40,001 nucleotides of DNA from an uncultured Prolixibacteraceae bacterium (GCA_913063265.1 CAJXZG010000046.1:1-40001), one strand, 5' to 3'. Counted from the stretch's first letter, positions 7,152 through 14,649 are shown. Notes: generated by a model from the sequence alone, not told the origin. Numbers and translations are program-made.

Positions 7152-8618
7152 CTATACATCAGATAGTAATTTTTCTATCTTTTTAATAGTCAAAGGCCTC
7201 ATGGGTCTTAAATAACTTCCTGCCTCAAATATGTGTCCATTTTTGTTAATCAACATATAATGCGGAATCCCCTTAATTTCAAAACTTTCCCTAATACTTT
7301 TGCTTTGTTCTTTATTACAGAAATAATGAGTTCCATCGAGTTGCATTTGAGACAGGTTTAATTTCCACTGTCTCTCTTCGGAGTTTAGGCATATATAAAC
7401 AAATACGATATCTTCACCTTCCAACTTCTTTTTAAGTTTCTTTGAATTTGGCATTTCAGCTTTACACGGGCCACACCATGTTGCCCAAAAATCGATATAG
7501 ATAACTTTCCCTTTGTTCTTCGATAATATTTCATCAATTACAGATTTTACTGAAGTTCCTTTGAGTTTTGCTAAAATTGCATTCGAATGAATTTCAATAT
7601 TTTCCATTTGCTTTTGCAAATCATTGTAGTAGTTATTTAAAGGAATTTTTAAAGATGGTTCATGTACATTCTTTTCCAGTAACATTTTGTTATCAGTAAA
7701 AAAATCCAAATCATTTCGATTGAGGCTCTGATAAAATATATTTCCAATTAGAATTTGTTTTAAAAAACTCTCTGTATGATTTTCTGATAAAGAACTTATT
7801 AATGTGGAAATATATTCATCCTTTGAAAGTGTCGTGTCTTTTATAGTTCTTTGGGCAAAACTTCCGGTATAGGCGTTTATTAACTCATAAACTTTAGTGT
7901 TAAAAATTGAGTCCGATAAACTCTCTTCAATATTTTCAAGAAAGTTGTAATAATCATTAGGTATATCTAAATCTTCATATTTTATTTTGCTCTTGTAAGC
8001 CAGGTAATGAGGAAAAGTCAATAATGACTTTTGGTAAGCAGTATTTATGTAGTCTTTTGTCCATTTAACAATTAATTGTGATGGATTTGTTTCTTTAATA
8101 AATTCTTGTCTTTTTTGTTCAGCAACTGTTTTAACACTGTCGCAGAAATATTTATATGAAGGTGGATTCATTTTTCTGGTTTCTCGGTTTCTAAATTCGA
8201 ACACAGAATAATTACTGTTTAGATATTTATATAAATCGGTATTTGATTTTCGACCATCCCCGGAAAAATGAACGTTTCCTATATCTTTAAAGTCAATATT
8301 TAGATGAATTGAATCTCCCGGTTGTGCAATTATTTTTCCAACTTTGGGGTAGATGTTGATGTCTTGTGTTGCGTACAAATCAAACTCAAATTTAAATGAA
8401 CCATCACTTTTTATGGAATCTCTAAAGATTGTTTTCTTCCCTCTGAAATCAAGAATATCTAATGTAAACTCTTTTGTATTTGGATAAACTTGCAGATTAC
8501 TCACATTTCCCGTAACAACTGTCAAGGTAGATTCCTGGTTCTTATTAGATTTTTCAATGCATCCGCCTAATATGATTGATATCAAAAAGACTGGAATAAA
8601 CTTCTTTATTTTATTCAT
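7152..8618 (-). CDS. TlpA-like thioredoxin-fold lipoprotein (CGPC)
   Basis: A 488-residue periplasm-facing lipoprotein, with signal peptide and lipobox LGGC giving Cys20. The first 120 residues look like the beta-rich DUF4369-type domain that often precedes TlpA domains in Bacteroidota (VTGNVSN, then FKFEFDLYATQDINIYP and QPGDSIHLNIDF). A helical middle follows, and a thioredoxin fold occupies about 360-488. The active site is WATWCGPCK with CGPC at 382-385, and the cis-proline is in KGIPHYML (about 452). CGPC is the thioredoxin-like redox pair, so a disulfide-reducing role in the periplasm is expected. It starts 25 bases after its paralogue's stop (8644), so the two form an operon; hairpin repeat B lies just past its end. 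Confidence 0.88.
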   Translation of the reverse strand: MNKIKKFIPVFLISIILGGCIEKSNKNQESTLTVVTGNVSNLQVYPNTKEFTLDILDFRGKKTIFRDSIKSDGSFKFEFDLYATQDINIYPKVGKIIAQPGDSIHLNIDFKDIGNVHFSGDGRKSNTDLYKYLNSNYSVFEFRNRETRKMNPPSYKYFCDSVKTVAEQKRQEFIKETNPSQLIVKWTKDYINTAYQKSLLTFPHYLAYKSKIKYEDLDIPNDYYNFLENIEESLSDSIFNTKVYELINAYTGSFAQRTIKDTTLSKDEYISTLISSLSENHTESFLKQILIGNIFYQSLNRNDLDFFTDNKMLLEKNVHEPSLKIPLNNYYNDLQKQMENIEIHSNAILAKLKGTSVKSVIDEILSKNKGKVIYIDFWATWCGPCKAEMPNSKKLKKKLEGEDIVFVYICLNSEERQWKLNLSQMQLDGTHYFCNKEQSKSIRESFEIKGIPHYMLINKNGHIFEAGSYLRPMRPLTIKKIEKLLSDV

Positions 8619-8643
8619 GTTGGTTTTGTTTCAGAATAGGTTA

Positions 8644-10167
8644 TTATCGATTTATCAAACTTTTTATATCTCTTAAAATCTTTTCTGAGTCAGGACGAGG
8701 CGCATCAATGTCTACAATTTCACCATTTTTATCAACCAATAAATAGCGTGGTATACCTGTAATTGAAAACCTGGTTTTTAAAAAATCATTCTGCTCTTTA
8801 TTTAACAAGATATGGTTTCCTTTAACCTGATATAGTTTTATATTTTTTTCCCATGTTTCTTCTTCCGATCTGCAACAGAAATAAACAAAAGAAACTTTTT
8901 CTCCATCAAAAATTTCATGTAAACGTATTGAATGAGGTATTTGTCGTTTACAGGGAACACACCATGTTGCCCAAATATCGATATAAATAACTCTTCCCTT
9001 ATTATCTGCTATAATTCTCTCCAATAATTTTTCTCCAGACAATGAATTATACTTTTTCAGTTTTGCTTCTTTTGGAATTGGTTTTTCCATTAATAACACA
9101 TCTTTGTTAGAATTGTCTTTCCAGGTTGACAAAAGTAATTGCCTGATGTAACCATCTTCGAAATAATTGTTTATCAAGGTCATAAACGATGAATTAGGCA
9201 ATTTGTCGAATTCTTCTTTAGTGATGTTATTATACAAATATGAGGCAGCCAGAAATTCAGCCCATACCCCATTTCTTTGGCTGAAATAGTGATTAAGTTG
9301 ATTAGTTATTGATTCCAACGAATTAAATTCTTCATTCTTGCAAAGGCTGTCTGCTTTTGCTTTAAAAGGCCTGTTAACATTAAACTGATAGTTATGCAGA
9401 AAGAACTGATAGACATCACAAAGTATCGCATTTTTGTTGAATACAACAGAATCGTTGAGAAAAGTAAAGAATTCTCGTCTTTCATCTTCATTTTCTATTT
9501 TACTACCTACGCTGATAAGTTCATTGTAAATAGAATATTTAGATCTACAAATTAAAAAATCAGTTAAAATGTCATTCAAAGAATCCTTTTTGGATATATC
9601 TTCAATTTTTTCAAATATTTCTTTTTCAAAATTCAGGTATTCTTCTTTTAATTTTTGAGGATTGGAATTTGACGAAATTTTCTTTCTGAATCCACTGTTT
9701 TGATAAAAAATCCATTGGTGAAACCTTTTAAAATTCTTTTGAAATTCATTATGCTTTTCATCATAGTTAATGGCTTTGGCTTTAAGCTTGTTTCCATTTT
9801 TGTATAAGTCAAATTTTAGAAAAATTGTATCATTTGGGAAAAGGTAGGGGGAAATAAAGAAGTCTCCATAATAGATATACGATATTGTTGGATTATAAAG
9901 AGGAATATCAAAAACAAATTTACCGCTACCATCTATTTCCAGGTTATACGTATGCCTGTTGTTTATAGTTATATCATTTACTGACAATTCAATTATTTTA
10001 GGAATATCTGTAAATTTATGGTAGTTATTGATCTGCCCAATAATTAACGTTCTTTGCTCAACTTCAGGATAAAAAATTGTTGGATGAGTTTTTTCTGTGT
10101 CTTGTTTTTTCTGCGTACAAGACATAATTAAAATTAAGCAGAGGAGCGTTAATGGACCGTTTTTCAT
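8644..10167 (-). CDS. TlpA-like thioredoxin-fold lipoprotein (CVPC)
   Basis: A 507-residue paralogue of the next gene, with the same plan: signal peptide, lipobox IMSC (Cys17), a beta-rich N-terminal domain, a long helical middle and a C-terminal thioredoxin fold. The redox motif is WATWCVPCK with CVPC at 403-406, and the cis-proline lies in TGIPRYLL. The CVPC dipeptide differs from the CGPC of its partner. The dipeptide between the cysteines tunes redox potential in this fold, so the two may act on different partners or in series. Two further adjacent cysteines (VYFCCRSEE, about residues 431-432) are unusual and could be a secondary redox or metal site. It is first of the two-gene thioredoxin operon; a possible -7 box (CAAACCTA on the plus strand, 10240-10247) lies upstream without a good partner. 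Confidence 0.87.
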   Translation of the reverse strand: MKNGPLTLLCLILIMSCTQKKQDTEKTHPTIFYPEVEQRTLIIGQINNYHKFTDIPKIIELSVNDITINNRHTYNLEIDGSGKFVFDIPLYNPTISYIYYGDFFISPYLFPNDTIFLKFDLYKNGNKLKAKAINYDEKHNEFQKNFKRFHQWIFYQNSGFRKKISSNSNPQKLKEEYLNFEKEIFEKIEDISKKDSLNDILTDFLICRSKYSIYNELISVGSKIENEDERREFFTFLNDSVVFNKNAILCDVYQFFLHNYQFNVNRPFKAKADSLCKNEEFNSLESITNQLNHYFSQRNGVWAEFLAASYLYNNITKEEFDKLPNSSFMTLINNYFEDGYIRQLLLSTWKDNSNKDVLLMEKPIPKEAKLKKYNSLSGEKLLERIIADNKGRVIYIDIWATWCVPCKRQIPHSIRLHEIFDGEKVSFVYFCCRSEEETWEKNIKLYQVKGNHILLNKEQNDFLKTRFSITGIPRYLLVDKNGEIVDIDAPRPDSEKILRDIKSLINR

Positions 10168-10440
10168 AGTAATTATCAGGCTTTTGTGGCTAACAATAAT
10201 TTTTAGTTTTTTTTCTTACTCAGGTAAAAATGGTACTGACAAACCTAACAAAACAATATGTTGAATTAGTTTAATGTAAACGAAATTATGTTATTTAATT
10301 TAATGCCGGTTGTGTTTATTAAATCAGTCATTCAGATTACTTCTTTAGGTATTTCTTCAGAATAATTGTTTTGAATTGAGGATTTTTTTCTGAAATAAAC
10401 CCAGTTTCTAACATTTCAATTAAACTTGATTATTTTCTGA
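10168..10440. other. Intergenic stretch, no gene seen
   Basis: This is the AT-rich upstream region of the CVPC thioredoxin gene. The only candidate signal is CAAACCTA at 10240-10247 (TAGGTTTG on the minus strand), which fits a -7 box but lacks a -33 box at normal distance. I see no open frame of interest. Confidence 0.5.
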
Positions 10441-10525
10441 AAGGCTCCTTTTTTTGTACCCTTTGCGATTTTCTTTGCTGGCTTTGTGTTAAGAGGATTA
10501 ACCACAAAGTTCACAAAGTTTAAAA

Positions 10526-10570
10526 ATGGATGCCATCCTTCTTTGTTAAAAGTAAGAGGGATGGCATCCG
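10526..10570. repeat. GGATGSCATCC hairpin repeat, copy C
   Basis: ATGGATGCCATCC (10526-10538) is inverted against GGGATGGCATCC (10558-10569), with a loop of about 20 bases. It touches the stop codon of the small-protein gene at 10571. Confidence 0.8.
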
Positions 10571-10954
10571 TTATTTCTTTTCTTTTGGATTTAAAAAATG
10601 AATACGTTTTTCTTTAATGTAATAATGCACAGATGAGTCTGGAACCATCACCGGCATATTCATGGAATATGAACCATATCCAGCAATCGGCATGTTAAAT
10701 ACCACAAGATTCTCACTTCTTTTAATGGATTTAGGGATAGAATATTTATTGATATCAAATTTTTCAGAATTTTTATGCTTAAATAAAAATGTGTCTGATT
10801 TGAATTTGGGCGAAGTAGAAAAATAATCAGTTGAATCATTTTTCAAAAAATCTCCAAATTCTTTTTTCTGAAGTACAGAATTTGATTCCGGGATTTGTGC
10901 TCTCAATATTATTGAAGTTCCTAAAATCAGAAAGAGTATGACAATTGTTTTCAT
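10571..10954 (-). CDS. Small secreted protein of unknown family (paralogue B)
   Basis: This 127-residue protein is a paralogue of the gene at 6654-7019. It has a signal peptide (hydrophobic residues 4-17, ending RAQ near 18-20) and then AQIPES, matched by AQIPET in paralogue A. Conserved blocks are KEFGDFLKND, SPKFK, IKRSENL, FNMPI and the strongest, MPVMVPDSSVHYYIKEKRIHFLNPKEK (about residues 99-125). It carries an insertion of about 10 residues around SDTFLFKHKNSEKFDINKYS, absent from A. No cysteine or known catalytic motif is visible, and I cannot assign a function. It lies directly downstream of the M56 gene, in the same direction, with hairpin D between them. That position makes it a candidate effector, substrate or ligand of the M56 sensor, which is only a suggestion. 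Confidence 0.75.
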   Translation of the reverse strand: MKTIVILFLILGTSIILRAQIPESNSVLQKKEFGDFLKNDSTDYFSTSPKFKSDTFLFKHKNSEKFDINKYSIPKSIKRSENLVVFNMPIAGYGSYSMNMPVMVPDSSVHYYIKEKRIHFLNPKEKK

Positions 10955-11024
10955 TTTTAAAAGGTTAGCATTTTTCGCTACTTGAAAGATACAAAAACTA
11001 TTCCAGCATTTTTATGCTATTTAA

Positions 11025-11069
11025 GGATGCCATCCTTCTTTTATGCTACTCAGAGGGATGGCATCCATT
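11025..11069. repeat. GGATGSCATCC hairpin repeat, copy D
   Basis: GGATGCCATCC (11025-11035) is inverted against GGGATGGCATCCAT, with ACTCAGA before the right arm. It lies 21 bases past the stop of the M56 gene. Confidence 0.8.
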
Positions 11070-11089
11070 GTATGAAGAACTTGTGAAAA

Positions 11090-13900
11090 TTAGTCCAGTA
11101 AGACAAATTTAAAATGTAACTTGGCAGTTTTCCCTTTTAACTCAGGAATATCAATTATGGGAAGTTTATGTAATACTTGTTCAGCCGCTGCTGCCATTAA
11201 ATTACCATTTTTTATACTTAGCTCAGGAATTGCAGTTTTATCTCGATTTGCGATAATTTCAATCTCATTTATTTCAACAACTTCTCCACTTGGTTTTTCA
11301 GACACATTGGTAACCTCTCCGTTTCTGTTGATTTTAATGTAAAAATACATATGTAGTTGCGAATTATGTTCATCCCTGGCTTCAGGAGGAAAATAAACTC
11401 TTTTACGAATATATTCTCTCAGTTTAAATTCGCTTGTGATGGGTTCGGAATTTTTCGAATTTATTTCAACATCTTCAATTTTCTCTTTAATCTTAAAAGT
11501 CAAATTAACAATATCTGAATTATCCAACAATGGGTGAACTTCAATATCCCCAACCAAGGCATTAGATTTAATCAAATTATTAAGCGTTTCTGCTGACTGA
11601 TTTAATTTAGTTCTGCTAAAAAAATCACCCGACTTTAATTGTAATTTCTTCAAAACTTCATTGGGCAGAACATCCGTATAACCAGTAAAATCAATTTTCC
11701 CAACCTTAAATTTATTTCCTTCATAAATGTTAAAATATAAATCAATAATTCCCTTTTTTTGTTCTATCTCAGTAATTGAAATATTAAAAAACAAATATCC
11801 ATTATCCAAATAAAGATCTGAAACTTCTCCATAAATTCGTTGTTCGATATATTCCTTAGAGTAAATGTTTCCTTTTTCAACACCGAGCAAATCGTTTAAT
11901 TTATCATCATTAAAAAGTTCATTGTTTTTCCAGGTTAATTTACCAATACGTAGATTTTTTGAAGTTAATTCAACATCTTCAATTTTAAATGAAAAATTTA
12001 CCAACATAGATTTTCCTTTCAACTCATCTAAATCCACTTGTTTTATTTCTCTCACAACCCTACTAAATTCTTTGCTGAAAATTTCAGCCTTTTCTACTTC
12101 ACTTATTGTGTTTTTAGGTTTTGCCTCATTTGTTTCGACACGTTTCCCAATTACAACAATTGGCTGATAAATATTGATTTCAGGGACAAATGCATCCCGA
12201 GATAAATTGCCATTTTCGTCAATCCGAACCGAAAAACTTAATGTCTTTTCAATGTTCGCGCTTAATGCTTCTTCAGGGAATTTTATCTTTTTGCTTATTA
12301 ATTCCCTAAATTTCTGTTCTGCTTCAAAAGTTTCGCTTTTCAAAAAAATTTCAATTACCCCATTTTTACCTTTATCCCCATATTTATTTAATGAAGCTTC
12401 ATCTTTTATAACTGTAATGGATTTAAATTGCTCAGGATTCAGGTGTTCAATTGATTTTGTTTCTACTCCGTCCACAAATAAAAGTGGCCTCTTATTCTTA
12501 TTCCCATCCAATTCCAACATAATCCCTTTTTCAGTCGTAGGGGTAAAAAATTGATTTTCTGAGCCTTTGATATTGACAGCCCTAAAAGGACCTGAAATTT
12601 TCCAGTCCGAACTTTCGCTTGTTCCATTGCCGGTATTTTCTTCAATTCTTTCCTTTTGTTCCGTCTTATATGTATCTAAAGTTACTCCAGCAGAATAGCG
12701 ATTAATCTCTTTCTCAAATTTCGGGTTTGTACCTTCAGCATAATCTTTAGTCCGAATAAACAAAGTTGAAATATTTGGATATCGCCCAGAATAACGAATT
12801 CGTTCAAGTTTGTCAGGATTAATATTCTGTGCCGTTAGTATTTCACAAGAAACTTCACTAAAAAAACCAGGAGCTCTTTGAGCAGCAGGAGCATCTAATA
12901 TTTCTGACAGATTTAAATGTTGCATTTCTGGAGTATTCGTATTGATTTCATTACCATCGATTACAACTTTGTAAAACTCTGTTTTAGTTCCTTTAATTTC
13001 GTTAGTTTGATGATTATTATTAATCAACTCTATTTTTTCAACTTTATTTGAAAGCCCCATCACCAAAACCGACAACAAAGGAAGAATCAGCAATTGTTTA
13101 GCAAATGAATATTTGTTTTTGGTTTTCTTTTTCATCATAATGATTCGGCTTTTGATTTGGTTTCCGTTTAAGGCGGTTAAAAAGGGCGCAAGCTCTTTTT
13201 TATCGGCTAAAGAAACCATGGCCAATTGATAGGTTTGCGGATTGTGTTTTTGTGCAATTTCATTATCAGTGTAATATTCCAGGTTGTTTTTTATGGCATC
13301 TTTAATTAACCATGCAAAGGGATTAAACCACTGAAACAAAAACAGGATTTCAGAAATAAGAATATCGATGGTATGTTTTTCTTTTACATGGATATTTTCA
13401 TGGTCGACAATAATCTCAAGGTTTGGATGATTTAAAGTTTTACCGGAAAGCACAATTTTGTTAAAAAACGAAAATGGATGAACATCCTTCTTTGTGATGT
13501 TAACCTGCTTTTTAAACAGCTCCTGAACCGTACTTTTTCTAACGATTTGAATGGCTTTGAAATGCCCAAAAACCAGTTGGAACAATAAAACAACAAAACC
13601 GAGAATATAGATGCCAAACAAATAATGGGTCCACTCTAAAAAAAATTTCTGATTTTGTACAATCCCGGGCAATTGAGTACTTGCGGGAACACCATTAAAT
13701 TCACCAACTGGAACCGGCTCAACATATTTAATACTTGTAAAAGTAATCAGAGGAATGATAAAACTTATTGCCAGCGAAACAGGCAAGTATAAGCGGTTAA
13801 AAACAAAATGTTTCTGATTTTTAAAAAGGACTAAAAATGCCAGGTAAAAAACACCTACCGACAAAGCCACTTTTGAGATATAAATGAGGGGTGCTTCCAT
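11090..13900 (-). CDS. M56 (BlaR1-like) peptidase fused to TonB-C-like and POTRA-like domains
   Basis: A 936-residue integral membrane metalloprotease-sensor. Membrane segments lie near residues 5-26, 38-55, 92-112 and 266-283. The M56 zinc motif HENIH is at 167-171, with a candidate third ligand Glu208 (NNLEYYTDNEIA). After the last membrane segment the chain is extracytoplasmic. Residues 462-521 resemble a TonB-receptor plug motif (LFVDGVETKSIEHLNPEQFKSI, KYGDKGKNGVIEI). Residues 537-640 and 827-936 are an internal duplicate of a TonB-C-like module (KKIKFPEEA/KRVYFPPEA; DELKGK/PELKGK). Between them, 651-727 and 732-806 read as two BamA-type POTRA domains (DLYLDNGYLFFNISI, IYEGNKFKVGKIDFTG, LKSGDFFSRTKLNQS). 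BlaR1 relatives cleave or trigger cleavage of the BlaI repressor. Its ATG overlaps the BlaI stop by one base. The POTRA call is by eye from motif pattern. Confidence 0.85.
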   Translation of the reverse strand: MEAPLIYISKVALSVGVFYLAFLVLFKNQKHFVFNRLYLPVSLAISFIIPLITFTSIKYVEPVPVGEFNGVPASTQLPGIVQNQKFFLEWTHYLFGIYILGFVVLLFQLVFGHFKAIQIVRKSTVQELFKKQVNITKKDVHPFSFFNKIVLSGKTLNHPNLEIIVDHENIHVKEKHTIDILISEILFLFQWFNPFAWLIKDAIKNNLEYYTDNEIAQKHNPQTYQLAMVSLADKKELAPFLTALNGNQIKSRIIMMKKKTKNKYSFAKQLLILPLLSVLVMGLSNKVEKIELINNNHQTNEIKGTKTEFYKVVIDGNEINTNTPEMQHLNLSEILDAPAAQRAPGFFSEVSCEILTAQNINPDKLERIRYSGRYPNISTLFIRTKDYAEGTNPKFEKEINRYSAGVTLDTYKTEQKERIEENTGNGTSESSDWKISGPFRAVNIKGSENQFFTPTTEKGIMLELDGNKNKRPLLFVDGVETKSIEHLNPEQFKSITVIKDEASLNKYGDKGKNGVIEIFLKSETFEAEQKFRELISKKIKFPEEALSANIEKTLSFSVRIDENGNLSRDAFVPEINIYQPIVVIGKRVETNEAKPKNTISEVEKAEIFSKEFSRVVREIKQVDLDELKGKSMLVNFSFKIEDVELTSKNLRIGKLTWKNNELFNDDKLNDLLGVEKGNIYSKEYIEQRIYGEVSDLYLDNGYLFFNISITEIEQKKGIIDLYFNIYEGNKFKVGKIDFTGYTDVLPNEVLKKLQLKSGDFFSRTKLNQSAETLNNLIKSNALVGDIEVHPLLDNSDIVNLTFKIKEKIEDVEINSKNSEPITSEFKLREYIRKRVYFPPEARDEHNSQLHMYFYIKINRNGEVTNVSEKPSGEVVEINEIEIIANRDKTAIPELSIKNGNLMAAAAEQVLHKLPIIDIPELKGKTAKLHFKFVLLD

Positions 13901-14259
13901 TATTCCTGGTCTTTAATCATTTTTACCAATTCCTCCAACTCTTCGGCCGACAATCCTTTTTCTTTTACAAAAAATGCAACCGCACTTTTATACGAATTAT
14001 CAAAGTAGTCGCTGACTACCTGTTTCATAAACGATTTTCGGTATTCTTCTTTCGACATTAAAGGAAAGTACTGGTAGGTATTTCCGTATTGTTTAAACCC
14101 TACAATTCCTTTGTCCTGTAGCAAACGCACCAAAGATGATATGGTATTGTAATGTGGCTTTGGCTCACCATATTCTTCGATGATATCTTTTACAAAAGCC
14201 CTTTTTAGTTTCCAGAGGATTTTCATTACCTCCTCTTCTTTTCTGGTTAATTTTTTCAT
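13900..14259 (-). CDS. BlaI/MecI/CopY family transcriptional repressor
   Basis: A winged-helix repressor of 119 residues that binds DNA dyads as a dimer and is inactivated by proteolysis under control of an M56 partner. The frame is open to 14298, but I start at the ATG at 14259, because MKKLTRKEEEVMKILWKL is the standard opening and the 13 upstream residues (MKRGVNKNKNLLA) are not family-like. The recognition region is HYNTISSLVRLLQDKGIVGFKQYGNTYQYFPL (about residues 36-67), and the C-terminal dimerisation helix ends in EELEELVKMIKDQE. Its TAA overlaps the ATG of the M56 gene (TAATG), which is typical translational coupling. Three operator-like dyads lie upstream over the promoter, so autoregulation is likely. 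Confidence 0.93.
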   Translation of the reverse strand: MKKLTRKEEEVMKILWKLKRAFVKDIIEEYGEPKPHYNTISSLVRLLQDKGIVGFKQYGNTYQYFPLMSKEEYRKSFMKQVVSDYFDNSYKSAVAFFVKEKGLSAEELEELVKMIKDQE

Positions 14260-14329
14260 GGCGAGTAAATTTTTGTTTTTGTTTACCCCCCGTTTCATCC
14301 TTCAACTTCTTCGAAGTTACCGGCCTCAA

Positions 14330-14378
14330 CTGTCCCCCTTAATTAAGGGGGACAGCTGGAGTCCCGAGTAATCGGGAC
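14330..14378. repeat. Twin hairpins in the blaI leader
   Basis: A perfect 26-base palindrome at 14330-14355 (CTGTCCCCC, TTAATTAA, GGGGGACAG) is followed at 14361-14378 by GTCCCGA-GTAA-TCGGGAC. Both lie between the predicted promoter and the BlaI start, so they would fold in the 5' leader. They look like the scattered intergenic hairpins of Bacteroidota and may have no specific role here. Confidence 0.7.
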
Positions 14379-14428
14379 GAAAGCAGAGGGTATCCATTAT
14401 AATTACAAAATATTTGAGAACTACTTCA

Positions 14429-14460
14429 CAAACATACAACTGATTTTTCAGTTTTACAAC
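14429..14460 (-). promoter_or_regulatory. Promoter of the blaI-M56 operon
   Basis: On the minus strand GTTG (14457-14460) and TATGTTTG (14429-14436) are separated by 20 bp, matching the Bacteroidota -33 and TAnnTTTG -7 boxes. It directs transcription toward BlaI with a leader of roughly 165 bases. Confidence 0.6.
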
Positions 14461-14493
14461 TATTTTTTCAGTTTATTAACTGACTTTTCAGTT
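14438..14493. promoter_or_regulatory. Three tandem BlaI-type operator dyads
   Basis: AACTGA-TTTT-TCAGTT (14438-14453), AACTAT-TTTT-TCAGTT (14458-14473) and AACTGA-CTTT-TCAGTT (14478-14493) start exactly 20 bp apart. Two are perfect dyads and the middle one has a decayed left half. The first fills the space between the -33 and -7 boxes, the second covers the -33 box, and the third lies just upstream. BlaI binding is inferred from position. Confidence 0.7.
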
Positions 14494-14603
14494 AATTTAT
14501 GTTTACTTTCCAAAAGCTTGCATTAGCAGTGCACAAAAACATGCATTGCTAATGAATATTATCGGAGCGTGAAAAGTTGGCGCTAAGTCCGCTAAGTTGG
14601 AAA

Positions 14604-14649
14604 ATGGATGCCATCCTTCTATTTTAAACTCAGAGGGATGGCATCCATT
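14604..14649. repeat. GGATGSCATCC hairpin repeat, copy E
   Basis: ATGGATGCCATCC is inverted against GGGATGGCATCCAT with the shared AACTCAGA before the right arm. It lies beyond the TonB-receptor terminator, so this copy at least is not needed as a terminator. Confidence 0.8.

Larger units (their letters stand above)
10441..11071. repeat. Duplicated segment, copy 2
   Basis: Second copy of the block at 6490-7136. It begins with AGGCTCC plus a T-run, which is only the 3' half of the osmC terminator, without the matching left stem. The CTTTGCG repeat, hairpin C, the small-protein gene, the conserved upstream segment and hairpin D follow. The half-terminator indicates a duplication boundary near 10441. 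Confidence 0.65.

Noticed and set aside
10240..10247. CAAACCTA as a firm promoter for the thioredoxin operon
   Set aside because: The -7 match is good but no TTG appears at 19-21 bp, so I left it as a mention only.
11121..12554. Open frames on the plus strand opposite the M56 gene (73, 100 and 126 codons)
   Set aside because: They are antisense shadows of a long, well-supported gene. Their residue make-up is Ser/Phe/Leu-rich without motifs, and no promoter or spacing supports them.
6596..14649. Five similar repeats considered as a CRISPR or tandem array
   Set aside because: The copies are dispersed between genes over 8 kb, each is a self-contained hairpin, and there are no spacers or cas genes.
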